Below the pieces are notes generated by a model. That model was not told where the DNA came from. It ran no database searches and was given only the letters and a program-made list of their open reading frames with translations. DNA of 32,074 nt, taken from Sporichthya brevicatena. GTDB taxonomy: Bacteria; Actinomycetota; Actinomycetes; Sporichthyales; Sporichthyaceae. Positions 15,960 to 24,129 of this stretch are shown one piece after another. The stretch is from NCBI RefSeq assembly GCF_039525035.1, contig NZ_BAAAHE010000048.1:1-32074 (forward strand), read 5' to 3'. Positions within the stretch are counted from its first letter, which is position 1; each line of letters opens with the position of its first letter. The position numbers and the translations under genes are program-made.

Positions 15960-16331
15960 TCAGAACAGGCCGCGCGGGGCCGGGGTCGGGGTGGGCTCCG
16001 GGGTCGGGTCGGGGGTGCCGAAGAGGTCCGCGACACCCCCGGCCGGGGTGGGCGCGGGCGTCGGCGTGGCCTGCGGCGCACCGGAGGGGCGCGGGGTCCG
16101 CGAGGGCGTCGGGGTCGGGCGCGGGGTCGCGGCCGGGGCTGGAGTGACCGTCGGCTCGGGCCGCGGGGTCGGGGTGGCGCGGGTCTTGCGGACCGTCACA
16201 ACCTCCTCGGTGTAGCCGAGGGGCTCGGGGCGGATCAGGATCCACAGCGTCAGGACGGCGAGGAAGGCCGCCATCAGCCCCACCGTCGAGGTGCGGACGC
16301 GGCCACCGAACAGCGTGCGGGGCAGGTTCAC
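15960..16331 (-). CDS. Single-pass membrane protein with Pro/Thr-rich extracytoplasmic tail
   Basis: This is a 123-residue protein. A basic start (MNLPRTLFGGRVR) is followed by one transmembrane helix at about residues 15-33 (TVGLMAAFLAVLTLWILI). The rest is a low-complexity tail dominated by TPTP, PTPTPS and APTP repeats, probably an extended wall-spanning stalk. No catalytic domain is present. Its ATG overlaps the stop of the MscS gene by 4 bases (ATGA), so it is translationally coupled to the channel and may be an accessory of it. The stop is 17 bases from the convergent vapC stop. The composition strongly biases codon use, so the reading frame is supported mainly by the overlap and the membrane helix. 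Confidence 0.7.
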   Translation of the reverse strand: MNLPRTLFGGRVRTSTVGLMAAFLAVLTLWILIRPEPLGYTEEVVTVRKTRATPTPRPEPTVTPAPAATPRPTPTPSRTPRPSGAPQATPTPAPTPAGGVADLFGTPDPTPEPTPTPAPRGLF

Positions 16332-17242
16332 GGCGTCCCCGGGGCGTTGGCGATGACCGTGCCGGTCGGCAGCGAGATGCCCTGCTCCCGGAAGGCGGTG
16401 ATCACCCGCGCGCGCAGGGCGCGGCCGACCTCGTACTGCCGGTCCGGCAGCGTGCGCGCCACCATGCGGACCTTCACGAAGCTCGTGCTGATCGTCTCCA
16501 CGCCCATCACGGTCGGCTCGTCGAGCAGCAGCGGGCGCAGCTTCGGGTCGCGGTAGACGTCCGCGCCGACCTCACGCAGGATCCGCTGCGCCTCCACGAG
16601 GTCCGAGTTCGGCCACAGCGGGATGTCGACGATGGCCCGCGCCCAGTCGCGGGAGAGGTTCGTGACCTGCACGAGCTGGCCGTTCGGCACGATGACGAGC
16701 TCGCCGGTGAACGTCCGCATCTTGGTGATGCGGAGCGAGACCTCCTCGATCGTGCCGGTGACACCGGTCTCCGAGCCGAGCGTCGAGATCCGGACCAGGT
16801 CACCGAACCCGTACTGTCGCTCGGCGATGATGAAGAACCCGGCCAGCAGGTCCTGCACGATGCGTTGCGCGCCGAAGCCGAGCGCGACGCCGAGGACCGC
16901 CGCCGGCGCGACGAACCCGGTCAGGGAGAACCCGAGCAGCGTCAGGCACCGCACGATCGCGATGCAGACGACGATGACGTTGGCGAGCCAGATCAGCACC
17001 TGGACCAGCGCGTGCCGGTGCTTGCCGCGCTCGGTGCGGACGACGTCGTCGAGCTCGGCGGTGCCCGCGTCGATGTGCCGGGTCGCGTAGTGCCCGACCG
17101 CCGCGACGGCCCGGCAGGCCAGGATCGCGCCCAGGACGACCAGCACGATCTCCAGGCCGTCGCCGCGGGCCCAGGTCGTCAGGTCGTCGGTCTGGGCGGC
17201 CGCGACGAGCACGTCGCCGGCCGGCGGGGAGGCAATGCGCAC
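16328..17242 (-). CDS. MscS-family mechanosensitive channel
   Basis: This is a 304-residue protein. Three hydrophobic helices precede the pore-lining helix and its gate region, VLGVALGFGAQRIVQDLLAGFFIIAE, which is the MscS TM3 signature rich in Gly and Ala. The beta domain follows: YGFGDLVRI, GVTGTIEEVSLRITKMRTFTGELVIVPNGQLVQVTNLSRDW, matching the conserved MscS 'G.V..I..R.T.l...dg..v.iPNg' block. A mixed alpha/beta C-terminal domain ends the protein. It should open under membrane tension and release solutes after osmotic downshock. The start (GTG at 17242) lies 8 bases after the epimerase stop, and its stop overlaps the Pro/Thr-rich protein start, so all three are co-transcribed. Confidence 0.93.
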   Translation of the reverse strand: MRIASPPAGDVLVAAAQTDDLTTWARGDGLEIVLVVLGAILACRAVAAVGHYATRHIDAGTAELDDVVRTERGKHRHALVQVLIWLANVIVVCIAIVRCLTLLGFSLTGFVAPAAVLGVALGFGAQRIVQDLLAGFFIIAERQYGFGDLVRISTLGSETGVTGTIEEVSLRITKMRTFTGELVIVPNGQLVQVTNLSRDWARAIVDIPLWPNSDLVEAQRILREVGADVYRDPKLRPLLLDEPTVMGVETISTSFVKVRMVARTLPDRQYEVGRALRARVITAFREQGISLPTGTVIANAPGTP

Positions 17243-17250
17243 GCCTCAGA

Positions 17251-18276
17251 TCAAACCAGTTGGAGCGCCGGTGTCGGGCCCTGGGCACCGTCGGCGAAGC
17301 CGTCGAGCAGCTCGGCCGCCGCGTGGGCGGAGGAGTGCCGCGGCTCCCAGCCGAGCTCGGCGCGGGCGCGGGTGGAGTCCAGCGACGCGCCGGTGACCAG
17401 CATGTCCAGCCAACCGGGCGAGGTCGGGATCGCCCGGGCCTTGTACGCGACGCCCACCGCGGCGCGCGTCAGCTGACGCGGGACCCCGATCGGGCGCGCC
17501 CCGCCCATGACCTCTCCGAGGTCCTGCGGGCCGAGCACCTCGGCGGCGAGGTTGAACGGGCCGGCGGCCTTGCGCTCCAGGATCCGGACGATCGCGTCCG
17601 CGACGTCGTCGGCGTGAACCAGCTGCATCTGCAGACCCGCGGGCAGCGGCAGCAGCGGCAGCCGCCCCCGCAGCGCGGCCAGCGCCTTCATCGGCAGCCG
17701 GGAGCCCACGAACAGCGACGCGATCTCGGCGGCCGCGTTCCGTTGGACGACCAGCGTCGGCCGCACGTACGCGAACGTCATGTCCGGGTTCGCCAGCTCG
17801 GCCTGGCCCACCAGCCGTTCGGCCTCGACCTTCTGCCGGCTGTACGAGGACGTCTCGACGCCGGTGGTCGGCCAGGTCTCGTCGACCGGACTCGTCTCGT
17901 TCGGCGCGTACACCGCGAGCGAGGAGCCGTGCACCACGTGCGGCACCTTCGCCGCCGCCGCGGCGCGCAGCATCCGCGCTGTCCCGCCGACGTTGACGCC
18001 GTGCAGGCGCTCCTCCTCACGGACGGGCTGGATCGCCCACGCGAGATGGACGACCGCGTCGACGCCGGTGAAGGCGTCCGCGAGCAGCGGTTCGCACTCC
18101 GGCACCGACAGGTCGATCGCACGCCAGTCGACGGCGCCGAGCGACTCCCCCGCCGGCCCCTCGGCCGGCGGGCGACGGCAGATGCCGACGATGTCGATGC
18201 CGGGGTCGGTGCCGCGCAGCGCGCGGATCAGGGCCGTCCCGAGATTCCCGGACGCGCCGGTGATCGCAACGCGCAC
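17251..18276 (-). CDS. NAD-dependent epimerase/dehydratase family protein
   Basis: This is a 341-residue extended SDR. The Rossmann motif is at the start (VAITGASGNLGTALIRAL, TGxxGxxG). The middle shows AVVHLAW, HVVHGSSLAVYAP with the catalytic Ser, and YSRQKVEAERL with the Tyr-x3-Lys pair. The C-terminal region carries a substrate loop (PAGLQMQLVHADDVADAIV) typical of nucleotide-sugar epimerase-like proteins, many of which in actinobacteria act on other substrates. The substrate cannot be predicted. GTG at 18276 is 1 base after the preceding stop, and the MscS gene starts 8 bases after its own stop, placing it in the middle of a stress-flavoured operon. Confidence 0.9.
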   Translation of the reverse strand: MRVAITGASGNLGTALIRALRGTDPGIDIVGICRRPPAEGPAGESLGAVDWRAIDLSVPECEPLLADAFTGVDAVVHLAWAIQPVREEERLHGVNVGGTARMLRAAAAAKVPHVVHGSSLAVYAPNETSPVDETWPTTGVETSSYSRQKVEAERLVGQAELANPDMTFAYVRPTLVVQRNAAAEIASLFVGSRLPMKALAALRGRLPLLPLPAGLQMQLVHADDVADAIVRILERKAAGPFNLAAEVLGPQDLGEVMGGARPIGVPRQLTRAAVGVAYKARAIPTSPGWLDMLVTGASLDSTRARAELGWEPRHSSAHAAAELLDGFADGAQGPTPALQLV

Positions 18277-18277
18277 G

Positions 18278-18601
18278 TCAGCGACCGACCGCGCGCTCGA
18301 GCTGGGCCTTGTTCATCTTCGAGCGGCCCTTGATGTTCTTGTGCTTGGCCTCGTTGTAGAGCTGCTCCTTGGTCCGGCCGCCCGAGCCGCTGTGCGACCG
18401 GAGGCCGCCGCGGCGGCTCGACGACATGTCCTTGGTCGAGCTGCGGCTCGACTGTTTCGACTCGCCGGAACGGGCGCGCTCCTTGTTGACCGTCCGCGCC
18501 GCGATCTCCTCGGCCACGTCGGTCGACTTGCCGCGCTTCTTCAGACCGGCCTTGATGTGCTCGTACTGCCGCTCACGCTTCGGGCTCGAACCCGCGGGCA
18601 T
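18278..18601 (-). CDS. 'Plasmid stabilization' family protein with Rho_N-like C-terminus
   Basis: This is a 107-residue, very basic protein. It opens with MPAGSSPKRERQYEHIKAGLKKRG and EEIAARTVNKERARSGES, and continues with RRGGLRSHSGSGG and TKEQLYNEAKHKNIKGRSKMNK. These blocks match a family usually labelled plasmid stabilization protein in actinobacteria and proteobacteria. The last 30 residues look like a Rho N-terminal/SAP-like helix-extended-loop-helix that binds nucleic acid. The label is historical; the genes are mostly chromosomal and may belong to stress responses. ATG at 18601 follows GAGGAGGTG. It lies between DUF3140 (83 bases upstream) and the epimerase (1 base downstream). Confidence 0.85.
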   Translation of the reverse strand: MPAGSSPKRERQYEHIKAGLKKRGKSTDVAEEIAARTVNKERARSGESKQSSRSSTKDMSSSRRGGLRSHSGSGGRTKEQLYNEAKHKNIKGRSKMNKAQLERAVGR

Positions 18602-18684
18602 GGCGCACCTCCTCGATGGTGTCCTCGTCCCCGGAGGTCTGCCCCGCCCGCTGCCGCTCGAACGTGCCGCGCGTCGCCGGGTCG

Positions 18685-19038
18685 TCACTTGCAGGGGTCG
18701 TGGCCCCAGTTCATCAGCGAGTACCGCCACCGCGAGGCGGTGATGTCACCGGACGGCCGCTGCTTCCCGTGCCGATGGACGTAGCCCACGACCTTGTTCA
18801 TGTGCTCGTAGTCGGCATCGGTCAGGTCGTCGACCTTCTTCTCCAGGATGTCGACGATCCGCCGGCCGGACCGGTGCCCGGTCGACTCCCCGCCGCCCGT
18901 CCCGGACTTCGTGCTCTCCCCCGCCTGGCCCACCGACCGCGACTCGTCGGTCTGCAGCCACTTCTCCAGCTCGCGGCGGGTCATGTTCACCGCGTCCTGG
19001 AACTCCCGGCGGACCTGCTGGGTGTCGGTGTCGGCCAT
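18685..19038 (-). CDS. DUF3140 family protein
   Basis: This is a 117-residue protein. The N-terminal helix VRREFQDAVNMTRRELEKWLQTDESR and the C-terminal block GRRIVDILEKKVDDLTDADYEHMNKVVGYVHRH, ending SRWRYSLMNWGHDP, are the two conserved parts of DUF3140. The acidic and Gly-rich middle is variable. Function is unknown; the family often occurs next to ChaB-like, CBS and 'plasmid stabilization' genes. The ATG at 19038 has GAGG about 8 bases upstream; a GTG three codons earlier (19047) is the alternative. It is the first gene of the minus-strand run 19038-15960 and is divergent from the CBS-pair gene. Confidence 0.88.
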   Translation of the reverse strand: MADTDTQQVRREFQDAVNMTRRELEKWLQTDESRSVGQAGESTKSGTGGGESTGHRSGRRIVDILEKKVDDLTDADYEHMNKVVGYVHRHGKQRPSGDITASRWRYSLMNWGHDPCK

Positions 19039-19114
19039 GTCGGCCACCTCGTCTCCTCGGCGTCGTCGTTCCCGACGTCAGCTGCCCGGGTCCGGACGGA
19101 TTCAGTCGTCGCCC

Positions 19115-19138
19115 GTTTCCGGCCCCGGTGCCGGGTAG
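19115..19138 (+). promoter_or_regulatory. SigB/SigF-type promoter upstream of the CBS gene
   Basis: GTTT (19115-19118) and GGGTAG (19133-19138) are 14 bases apart. This fits the GNNT-N14-16-GGGTA pattern known for SigB of Streptomyces and the related SigF sites of mycobacteria. It lies 46 bases before the start codon of the CBS-pair gene. A matching sigma factor gene is in this window (23298). Motif match only. Confidence 0.55.
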
Positions 19139-19183
19139 TCCGAGATCAGGCCGATCTTCATCCAGCGCACGAGGGAGGACCGC

Positions 19184-19600
19184 ATGACCAAGGCACGCGA
19201 GATCATGACGCCGAATGCCGAGTGCATCCGCGCGGACCAGACCGTCGCCGAGGCGGCCCGCAAGATGGCTGAACTCGACGTCGGCGCCCTGCCCATCTGC
19301 GGCGAGGACGACCGTCTCAAGGGCATGATCACCGACCGGGACATCACCGTGAAGGTGATCGCCCAGGGCAAGGACCCGAACAGCGTCAAGGCCGGTGACC
19401 TCCAGCAGGGCGAGGCCGTGACGATTGGTGCCGACGACGGCATCGAGGAACTCATGAAGACGATGGGCCAGCACCAGGTACGGCGGCTGCCGGTCATCGA
19501 CGGACACAAGCTCGTCGGCATCGTCGCGCAGGCCGACGTCGCCCGCGCGATGCCCGACCAGCCGGTCGGAGACCTGCTCGACGCCCTGTCCGCGCCCTAG
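19184..19600 (+). CDS. CBS-pair domain protein (Hrp1-like)
   Basis: This 138-residue protein is just two CBS domains. CBS1 is AREIMTPNAECIRADQTVAEAARKMAELDVGALPI, ending in GMITDRDITVKV. CBS2 covers VTIGADDGIEELMKTMGQHQVRRLPVIDG and LVGIVAQADVARA. The 'MITDRDI' and 'RRLPVID' blocks match the stand-alone actinobacterial CBS proteins similar to hypoxic response protein 1 of Mycobacterium. CBS pairs bind adenine nucleotides and act as energy or redox sensors; the partner is unknown. The ATG at 19184 follows a GAGGGAGGA site. It is the first gene of an operon with DUF72 and the FAD-Rieske protein. Confidence 0.92.
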   Translation: MTKAREIMTPNAECIRADQTVAEAARKMAELDVGALPICGEDDRLKGMITDRDITVKVIAQGKDPNSVKAGDLQQGEAVTIGADDGIEELMKTMGQHQVRRLPVIDGHKLVGIVAQADVARAMPDQPVGDLLDALSAP

Positions 19601-19605
19601 ACCGC

Positions 19606-20355
19606 ATGCCCGTTCTCGTCGGCACCTCGGGCTGGCAGTACAAGGACTGGCGCGGCGTGCTCTACCCGCCGCGCTGCCCGACGCCGCGCTGGCTCGCGGA
19701 GTACTCCCGCCAGTTCGGCACGGTGGAGAACAACAACGCGTTCTACCGCCTGCCCGAGACCGAGACGTTCGCCCGGTGGCGTGAAGCGACGCCACCGGGC
19801 TTCGTCATGGCCGTGAAGGCTTCGCGGTTCCTCACCCACATCAAGCGGCTGAAGGAGCCGGAGGAACCGGTCGCGCGGATGATGGACCGCCTCACTGGCC
19901 TCGGCGACCGCCTCGGCCCGGTCCTGCTCCAGCTGCCGCCGAACCTCAAGGCCGACCTCGACAAGCTCGACGCCTGCCTGCGCCTGTTCCCCACCGAGGT
20001 CCGGGTCGCGGTCGAGCCACGGCACGAGACGTGGTGGACTCCCGAACTGCGCGATCTCCTGACGGAGCGTAAGGCGTGCCTGGTGTGGGCCGACCGGAAC
20101 TCGAAGCCGATCAACCCGCTGTGGCGCACCACGGGCTGGGGCTACGTCCGCCTCCACGAGGGCCGAGCCAAGCCCTGGCCGAACTACGGCCGGCACTCGC
20201 TGCACTCCTGGGCCGACCGCGTCCGCGAGACCTACACCGTGGACGAGGACGTCTACGTGTACTTCAACAACGACCCGGGCGGCGCCGCCGTCCGCAACGC
20301 CCGCACCTTCGCCCGGCTCGTACCGACGGCCGACGTACCGACAGGATCGCCATGA
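19606..20355 (+). CDS. DUF72 domain protein
   Basis: This 249-residue TIM-barrel protein begins [22 protein letters not shown], the DUF72 opening with the GTSGW.Y..W...YP motif. [19 protein letters not shown] follows, with the conserved VE-N-FYRLP block, then [17 protein letters not shown] (K.sr..TH..r), [13 protein letters not shown], and near the end [17 protein letters not shown] (YFNND..G.A). These features define the family. The biochemical activity is not established; some members sit with Fe-S or DNA-repair genes. It starts 5 bases after the CBS stop and its stop overlaps the FAD-Rieske start by 4 bases (ATGA), so the three genes are tightly coupled. Confidence 0.93.
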   Translation: MPVLVGTSGWQYKDWRGVLYPPRCPTPRWLAEYSRQFGTVENNNAFYRLPETETFARWREATPPGFVMAVKASRFLTHIKRLKEPEEPVARMMDRLTGLGDRLGPVLLQLPPNLKADLDKLDACLRLFPTEVRVAVEPRHETWWTPELRDLLTERKACLVWADRNSKPINPLWRTTGWGYVRLHEGRAKPWPNYGRHSLHSWADRVRETYTVDEDVYVYFNNDPGGAAVRNARTFARLVPTADVPTGSP

Positions 20356-21845
20356 CCACCGTCTCCGCCACCGGCTCCCCGTGGCTCGCCGACACCACCC
20401 GGACCGCGCCCCCGGCCTCCGGCGCGCTCACGTGCGACGTGCTCGTGATCGGCGCCGGGATCACCGGCGTCACCACCGCGCTGCTGCTCGCCCGCGCCGG
20501 GCTCGACGTCGTGATCTGCGAGGCGGCGACCGCGGTCAGCGGCACCTCGGGGCTGAACACCGCGAAGGTCTCCGCACTGCAGGGCACGATCTACACGACC
20601 CTGACGCGCCGTCACGGGGCCGACACCGCCGCTGCGTACGCGGCCGCGAACCTCGCCGGCGTGGCGACCGTGGCCGAGCTCGCCGAGCAGTTCGCCCCCG
20701 ACGCCGGGCTGTCCCGCCGGACCGCCGCGACCGTGGCCGGCTCCGTCGACGACGTCTCCTCGATCGAGCAGGAGCTCAAGGCTGCCCGGGCCGCGGGGCT
20801 GCGCGTCACCCGCGCGGACTCGGTGGACGCTCCCCTGCCCTGCTACGGCGCCGTGGTGCTCGAGGACCAGCTGACGCTGCACCCGGTCCGCTACGTCCGC
20901 GGTCTGCTGCGCGCGGCCCAGGACGCCGGGGCGCGCCTGTTCGAGGACAGCCGCGTCACCGGCCTGCGCGGCGGCGACCCGTACCGGGCGCGCACCGAGC
21001 ACGCCGAGATCACCGCGCGCCACGTCGTGGTCGCCGCGCACTACCCGATGTTCGACCGCGGCCTGTACTTCGCGCGGATGGAGGCCAAGCGCTCCTACTG
21101 CGTCGCCGGTCCGCTCGCCGGGGAAGCCGGGCAGACCCTCGCCATCACCGCCGGGTCGCCGACCCGGTCCTGGGCGCTGCTCGACGGGATCGCCGTCCTC
21201 GGCGGCGAGGGCCACGCGGCCGGTGACCGCGGGGTCGGGCCCGACCGCTTCGAGGCCCTCGAGGACGACCTCCGGGCCTGGACCGACGTCCGCGAGGTCC
21301 CGTACCGCTGGTCAGCCCAGGACCCGGTCGCCGCCGACCACCTCCCGATGATCGGGCCGTACGTCCCCGGCTCGAACTCGCTCTGGGTCGCGACCGCGTA
21401 CGGCAAGTGGGGGCTGAGCAACGGCACCGTCGCGGCCGGCATCCTCACCGATCTGGTGATGGGGCGTCAGAGTCCTTATGGAGAAACGTTCCGGCCGACC
21501 CGCTTCAACGTGAAGTCGGTCCACAGCCTGGCCCGACTGCAGGCGAAGGTCGGCGCGGACATCGTCGGCGACCGGCTCCGCCCGGGTGAGGCCTCCTCCC
21601 CCGACGCCGTCGAGCCCGGCACCGCCGCCGTCGTCCGCTCCGGCCACAAGCAGGTCGGGGTCTACCGCGACGAGGCCGGCGCCGCCCACTGCGTCTCGCT
21701 GCGGTGCACCCACCTCGGGTGCCTGGTCCGCTTCAACGCCGCCGAGACCAGCTGGGACTGCCCGTGCCACGGCTCCCGCTTCGACGTCGACGGCAACGTC
21801 CTCGAGGGCCCCGCCGTCCACCCGCTCGCCCCGGAATCCCTCTAG
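20352..21845 (+). CDS. FAD-dependent oxidoreductase fused to a Rieske [2Fe-2S] domain
   Basis: This is a 497-residue fusion. Residues 1-390 form a DAO/GlpO-type FAD oxidoreductase: [27 protein letters not shown], an [16 protein letters not shown] flavin-contact segment, an Ala-rich helical region, the [12 protein letters not shown] segment and the FAD-binding [17 protein letters not shown] near the end. Residues about 400-497 are a Rieske domain with CTH and CPCH cluster ligands plus the paired cysteines in LGC and CPC that form the stabilising disulfide. Electrons could pass from substrate through FAD to the 2Fe-2S cluster or back. Substrate is unknown. No signal peptide is seen, so it is cytosolic. 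The gene ends an operon and is followed by a strong terminator. Confidence 0.92.
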   Translation: MTTVSATGSPWLADTTRTAPPASGALTCDVLVIGAGITGVTTALLLARAGLDVVICEAATAVSGTSGLNTAKVSALQGTIYTTLTRRHGADTAAAYAAANLAGVATVAELAEQFAPDAGLSRRTAATVAGSVDDVSSIEQELKAARAAGLRVTRADSVDAPLPCYGAVVLEDQLTLHPVRYVRGLLRAAQDAGARLFEDSRVTGLRGGDPYRARTEHAEITARHVVVAAHYPMFDRGLYFARMEAKRSYCVAGPLAGEAGQTLAITAGSPTRSWALLDGIAVLGGEGHAAGDRGVGPDRFEALEDDLRAWTDVREVPYRWSAQDPVAADHLPMIGPYVPGSNSLWVATAYGKWGLSNGTVAAGILTDLVMGRQSPYGETFRPTRFNVKSVHSLARLQAKVGADIVGDRLRPGEASSPDAVEPGTAAVVRSGHKQVGVYRDEAGAAHCVSLRCTHLGCLVRFNAAETSWDCPCHGSRFDVDGNVLEGPAVHPLAPESL

Positions 21846-21891
21846 CCCCACCCGTTTCCGAAGGGGTGAAACCCCTACGTTGCGGCGTCAG

Positions 21892-21940
21892 AAAAGGGTG
21901 ACACCCCTTACTTACGAGTAAGGGGTGTCACCCCTTTTTT
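21892..21940. terminator. Bidirectional nested-palindrome terminator
   Basis: Left arm 21892-21912 pairs with right arm 21917-21938 around a TACG loop, with one bulged base, then a run of T follows (21935-21940). Both arms are themselves near-palindromes (AGGGTG-A-CACCCCT and AAGGGGTG-T-CACCCCTT). Another small hairpin, AGGGGT-GAA-ACCCCT, precedes it at 21862-21876. The A-run at the left gives a T-run on the other strand, so it can stop both the FAD-Rieske transcript and the convergent alcohol dehydrogenase transcript. Confidence 0.85.
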
Positions 21941-21998
21941 GACAGCGGGAGCGGGAACGGCGGCGGGCCGACCGACCAGCGGACCGACCGACCGCGTG

Positions 21999-23183
21999 TC
22001 AGGGCTTGAGGACGACCTTGAAACAGTTGTCGGTCTTCTTCTGGAACATCTCGTACGCGGCGGGGGCGTCCTCGAGCGGGACGCGGTGGGTGGCGAAGTC
22101 CTCCAGCCCGAGCGGGTCGCCGTCGGCCTCGACGACGGGGAGGATGTCGTCGATCCAGCGCTTGACGTGGCACTGGCCCATCCGGAGCTGGATGCCCCGG
22201 TCGAACATCTCCATCAGCGGCATCGGGTCGGTCTCGCCGCCGTAGACGCCGGAGAGCGAGACGGTGCCGCCGCGCCGGACGGACTTGACCGCGGTGTGCA
22301 GCGCGGCGAGGCGGTCGATGCCCATCTTGTCCATCATCGGCTCGGCGAGCTTGTCCGGCAGCATGCCGACCATCGTGTGCGCGGCCTTCTCCAGCGGCGA
22401 GTGCGCGGCCTCCATGCCGACGCCGTCGATCACCGCGTCCGGGCCGCGCCCGGCGGTCATCTCGATCAGCGCGACGGAGACGTCGTCGACCTCCCGCGAG
22501 TCGACGACCTCGATGCCGTCGGCCTTCGCCCGTGCGAGCCGGTCGTCGACGAGGTCGACGCCGATGACCCGCTCCACCCCGAGGTGCTTGGCGATCCGGG
22601 TGCACATCAGGCCGATCGGGCCGAGGCCGAGAACAGCGAGCGTCCCGTCCTTGGGGACGTCCGCGTACGCGACCGCCTGCCACGCCGTCGGGACGACGTC
22701 GGAGAGGTAGAGGTACCGCTCGTCCGGGACGCCCTCGGGGACGACGATCGGGCCGAAGTGCGCCTGGGGCACCCGTAGGTACTGCGCCTGCCCGCCGGGC
22801 ACGGAGCCGTAGAGCGAGGTGTAGCCGAAGAGCGAGGCGCCCTTGCCGGTCGCGGTGTTCTGCGTCGTCTCGCACTGGGCGTAGAGCGCCTTGCTGCACA
22901 TCCAGCACGTGCCGCAGGAGATGTTGAACGGGACGACGACGCGGTCGCCCGGTTTGATCTGGGTCACCTCGGGGCCGACCTCCTGCACGATGCCCATGGG
23001 CTCGTGGCCGAGGACGTCGCCGGGCTCCAGAAACGGGCCGAGCACCTCGTACAGGTGGAGGTCGGAGCCACAGATCGCCGTGGAGGTGATCTGGATGATC
23101 GCGTCCGTGGGGGCCTCGATCCGCGGATCGGGCACGTCTTCGACGCGTACGTGACGTTTACCTTGCCAGGTGAGTGCTCTCAT
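21999..23183 (-). CDS. Zinc-dependent alcohol dehydrogenase (MDR), glutathione-independent formaldehyde dehydrogenase type
   Basis: This is a 394-residue medium-chain dehydrogenase. Catalytic zinc ligands are visible: Cys in STAICGSDLHLYE, and HE in GDVLGHEPMGIV. Structural zinc cysteines are in FNISCGTCWMCSKALYAQC. The cofactor motif is LAVLGLGPIGLMCTRIAKHLG, followed by acidic VDLVDDR, so NAD(H) is likely. The insertion between the cofactor domain and the C-terminus (MEAAHSPLEKAAHTMVGMLPDKLAEPMMDK) is that of the long glutathione-independent formaldehyde dehydrogenase-like branch, common in actinobacteria. The ATG at 23183 begins MRALTWQGKRHVRVEDVPDP, the usual family start; the frame is open further but not coding. 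Its stop lies 59 bases from the terminator hairpin. Confidence 0.9.
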   Translation of the reverse strand: MRALTWQGKRHVRVEDVPDPRIEAPTDAIIQITSTAICGSDLHLYEVLGPFLEPGDVLGHEPMGIVQEVGPEVTQIKPGDRVVVPFNISCGTCWMCSKALYAQCETTQNTATGKGASLFGYTSLYGSVPGGQAQYLRVPQAHFGPIVVPEGVPDERYLYLSDVVPTAWQAVAYADVPKDGTLAVLGLGPIGLMCTRIAKHLGVERVIGVDLVDDRLARAKADGIEVVDSREVDDVSVALIEMTAGRGPDAVIDGVGMEAAHSPLEKAAHTMVGMLPDKLAEPMMDKMGIDRLAALHTAVKSVRRGGTVSLSGVYGGETDPMPLMEMFDRGIQLRMGQCHVKRWIDDILPVVEADGDPLGLEDFATHRVPLEDAPAAYEMFQKKTDNCFKVVLKP

Positions 23184-23297
23184 GGCCGAACACTGCCCGT
23201 GCTGAGCGTGCCGATGCCGAAACCCGCTTCGGATTGCTTGTCCTGAATCACAGTCAGCCCTCGTTTCACTGCTGGTCAGCGACGGAATCCTCCGGTC

Positions 23298-24113
23298 ATG
23301 AACGCGACCCCCACGATGACCTCCGCCCCGGCGGCCACCCTGACCCGCGCCGCCGTGAACGCCGACAGCACTGACGACGACCTTTTCCGCGCTCTCCGCG
23401 CCGCCACCGAGGACGCCGAGCGCGAGCGCATCCAGGAGTTCATCGCCGTCCGGTACGCCGGGCTGGTCAAGTGGCTCGCCAGCCGGTACGCCGGCCGCGC
23501 CGTCGAGACCGACGAGCTCGAGGCCGTCGGGTTCGTCGGCCTCGCGCTGGCGATCAGCCGCTTCGACCCGGACCACGGCTCCGACTTCGCGGCGTACGCA
23601 AAGCCGACCATCCAGGGCGAGATTCGCCGCTACTTCCGCGACAAGCGTCGCTGGATCCGGCTCCCCCGCCGCCTGCAGGAGACCAAGGCGGTTCTGCGGG
23701 ACGCCACGGAGTCGCTCGCGCACGAGCTCGGCCGCGCCCCCACGGTCAACGAGCTCGCCGAGAAGCTGGCCGTCAGCCCGGACCTGGTCCTGGAGGCCAT
23801 GACCGCGGAGGACCACTTCTCGGTCACCTCGCTGGAGTCCCCGGTCAGCGGCAGCGACGAGGACGGCCAGACCGTCGCCGACACCGTCGCCTTCACCGAC
23901 GGCCGTTTCGAGCTCTTCGAGGACATGGAGGCCCTGCGCCCCCTGATCGAGCAGCTGAGCGAGCGCGACAAGCGCATCCTGCACCTGCGCTTCTACGAGG
24001 AGAAGACGCAGTCGCAGATCGGTGAGGAGCTCGGCATCTCCCAGATGCACGTCTCGCGGCTGCTGGCCCGCACCCTGGCGCAGCTGCGTCAGGGGATGCT
24101 GGCCGACGCCTGA
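23298..24113 (+). CDS. SigB/SigF/SigG-family stress sigma factor
   Basis: This is a 271-residue sigma-70 factor of group 3. Region 2 is LVKWLASRYAGRAVETDELEAVGFVGLALAISRFDPDHGSDFAAYA, with the KPTIQGEIRRYFRDKRRWIRLPRRLQE end of 2.4. Region 3 is ESLAHELGRAPTVNELAEKL, and region 4 ends with ERDKRILHLRFYEEKTQSQIGEELGISQMHVSRLLARTL. The TIxGEIRRYFRDKxWxxRxPRR block is diagnostic of the SigB/SigF family. These direct general-stress, osmotic or sporulation genes and are normally held by anti-sigma proteins; none is in the window. The start at ATG 23298 has no strong ribosome site. The topoisomerase IB gene follows 16 bases downstream. Confidence 0.95.
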   Translation: MNATPTMTSAPAATLTRAAVNADSTDDDLFRALRAATEDAERERIQEFIAVRYAGLVKWLASRYAGRAVETDELEAVGFVGLALAISRFDPDHGSDFAAYAKPTIQGEIRRYFRDKRRWIRLPRRLQETKAVLRDATESLAHELGRAPTVNELAEKLAVSPDLVLEAMTAEDHFSVTSLESPVSGSDEDGQTVADTVAFTDGRFELFEDMEALRPLIEQLSERDKRILHLRFYEEKTQSQIGEELGISQMHVSRLLARTLAQLRQGMLADA

Positions 24114-24129
24114 GCGCCGGAGCGCCGCG

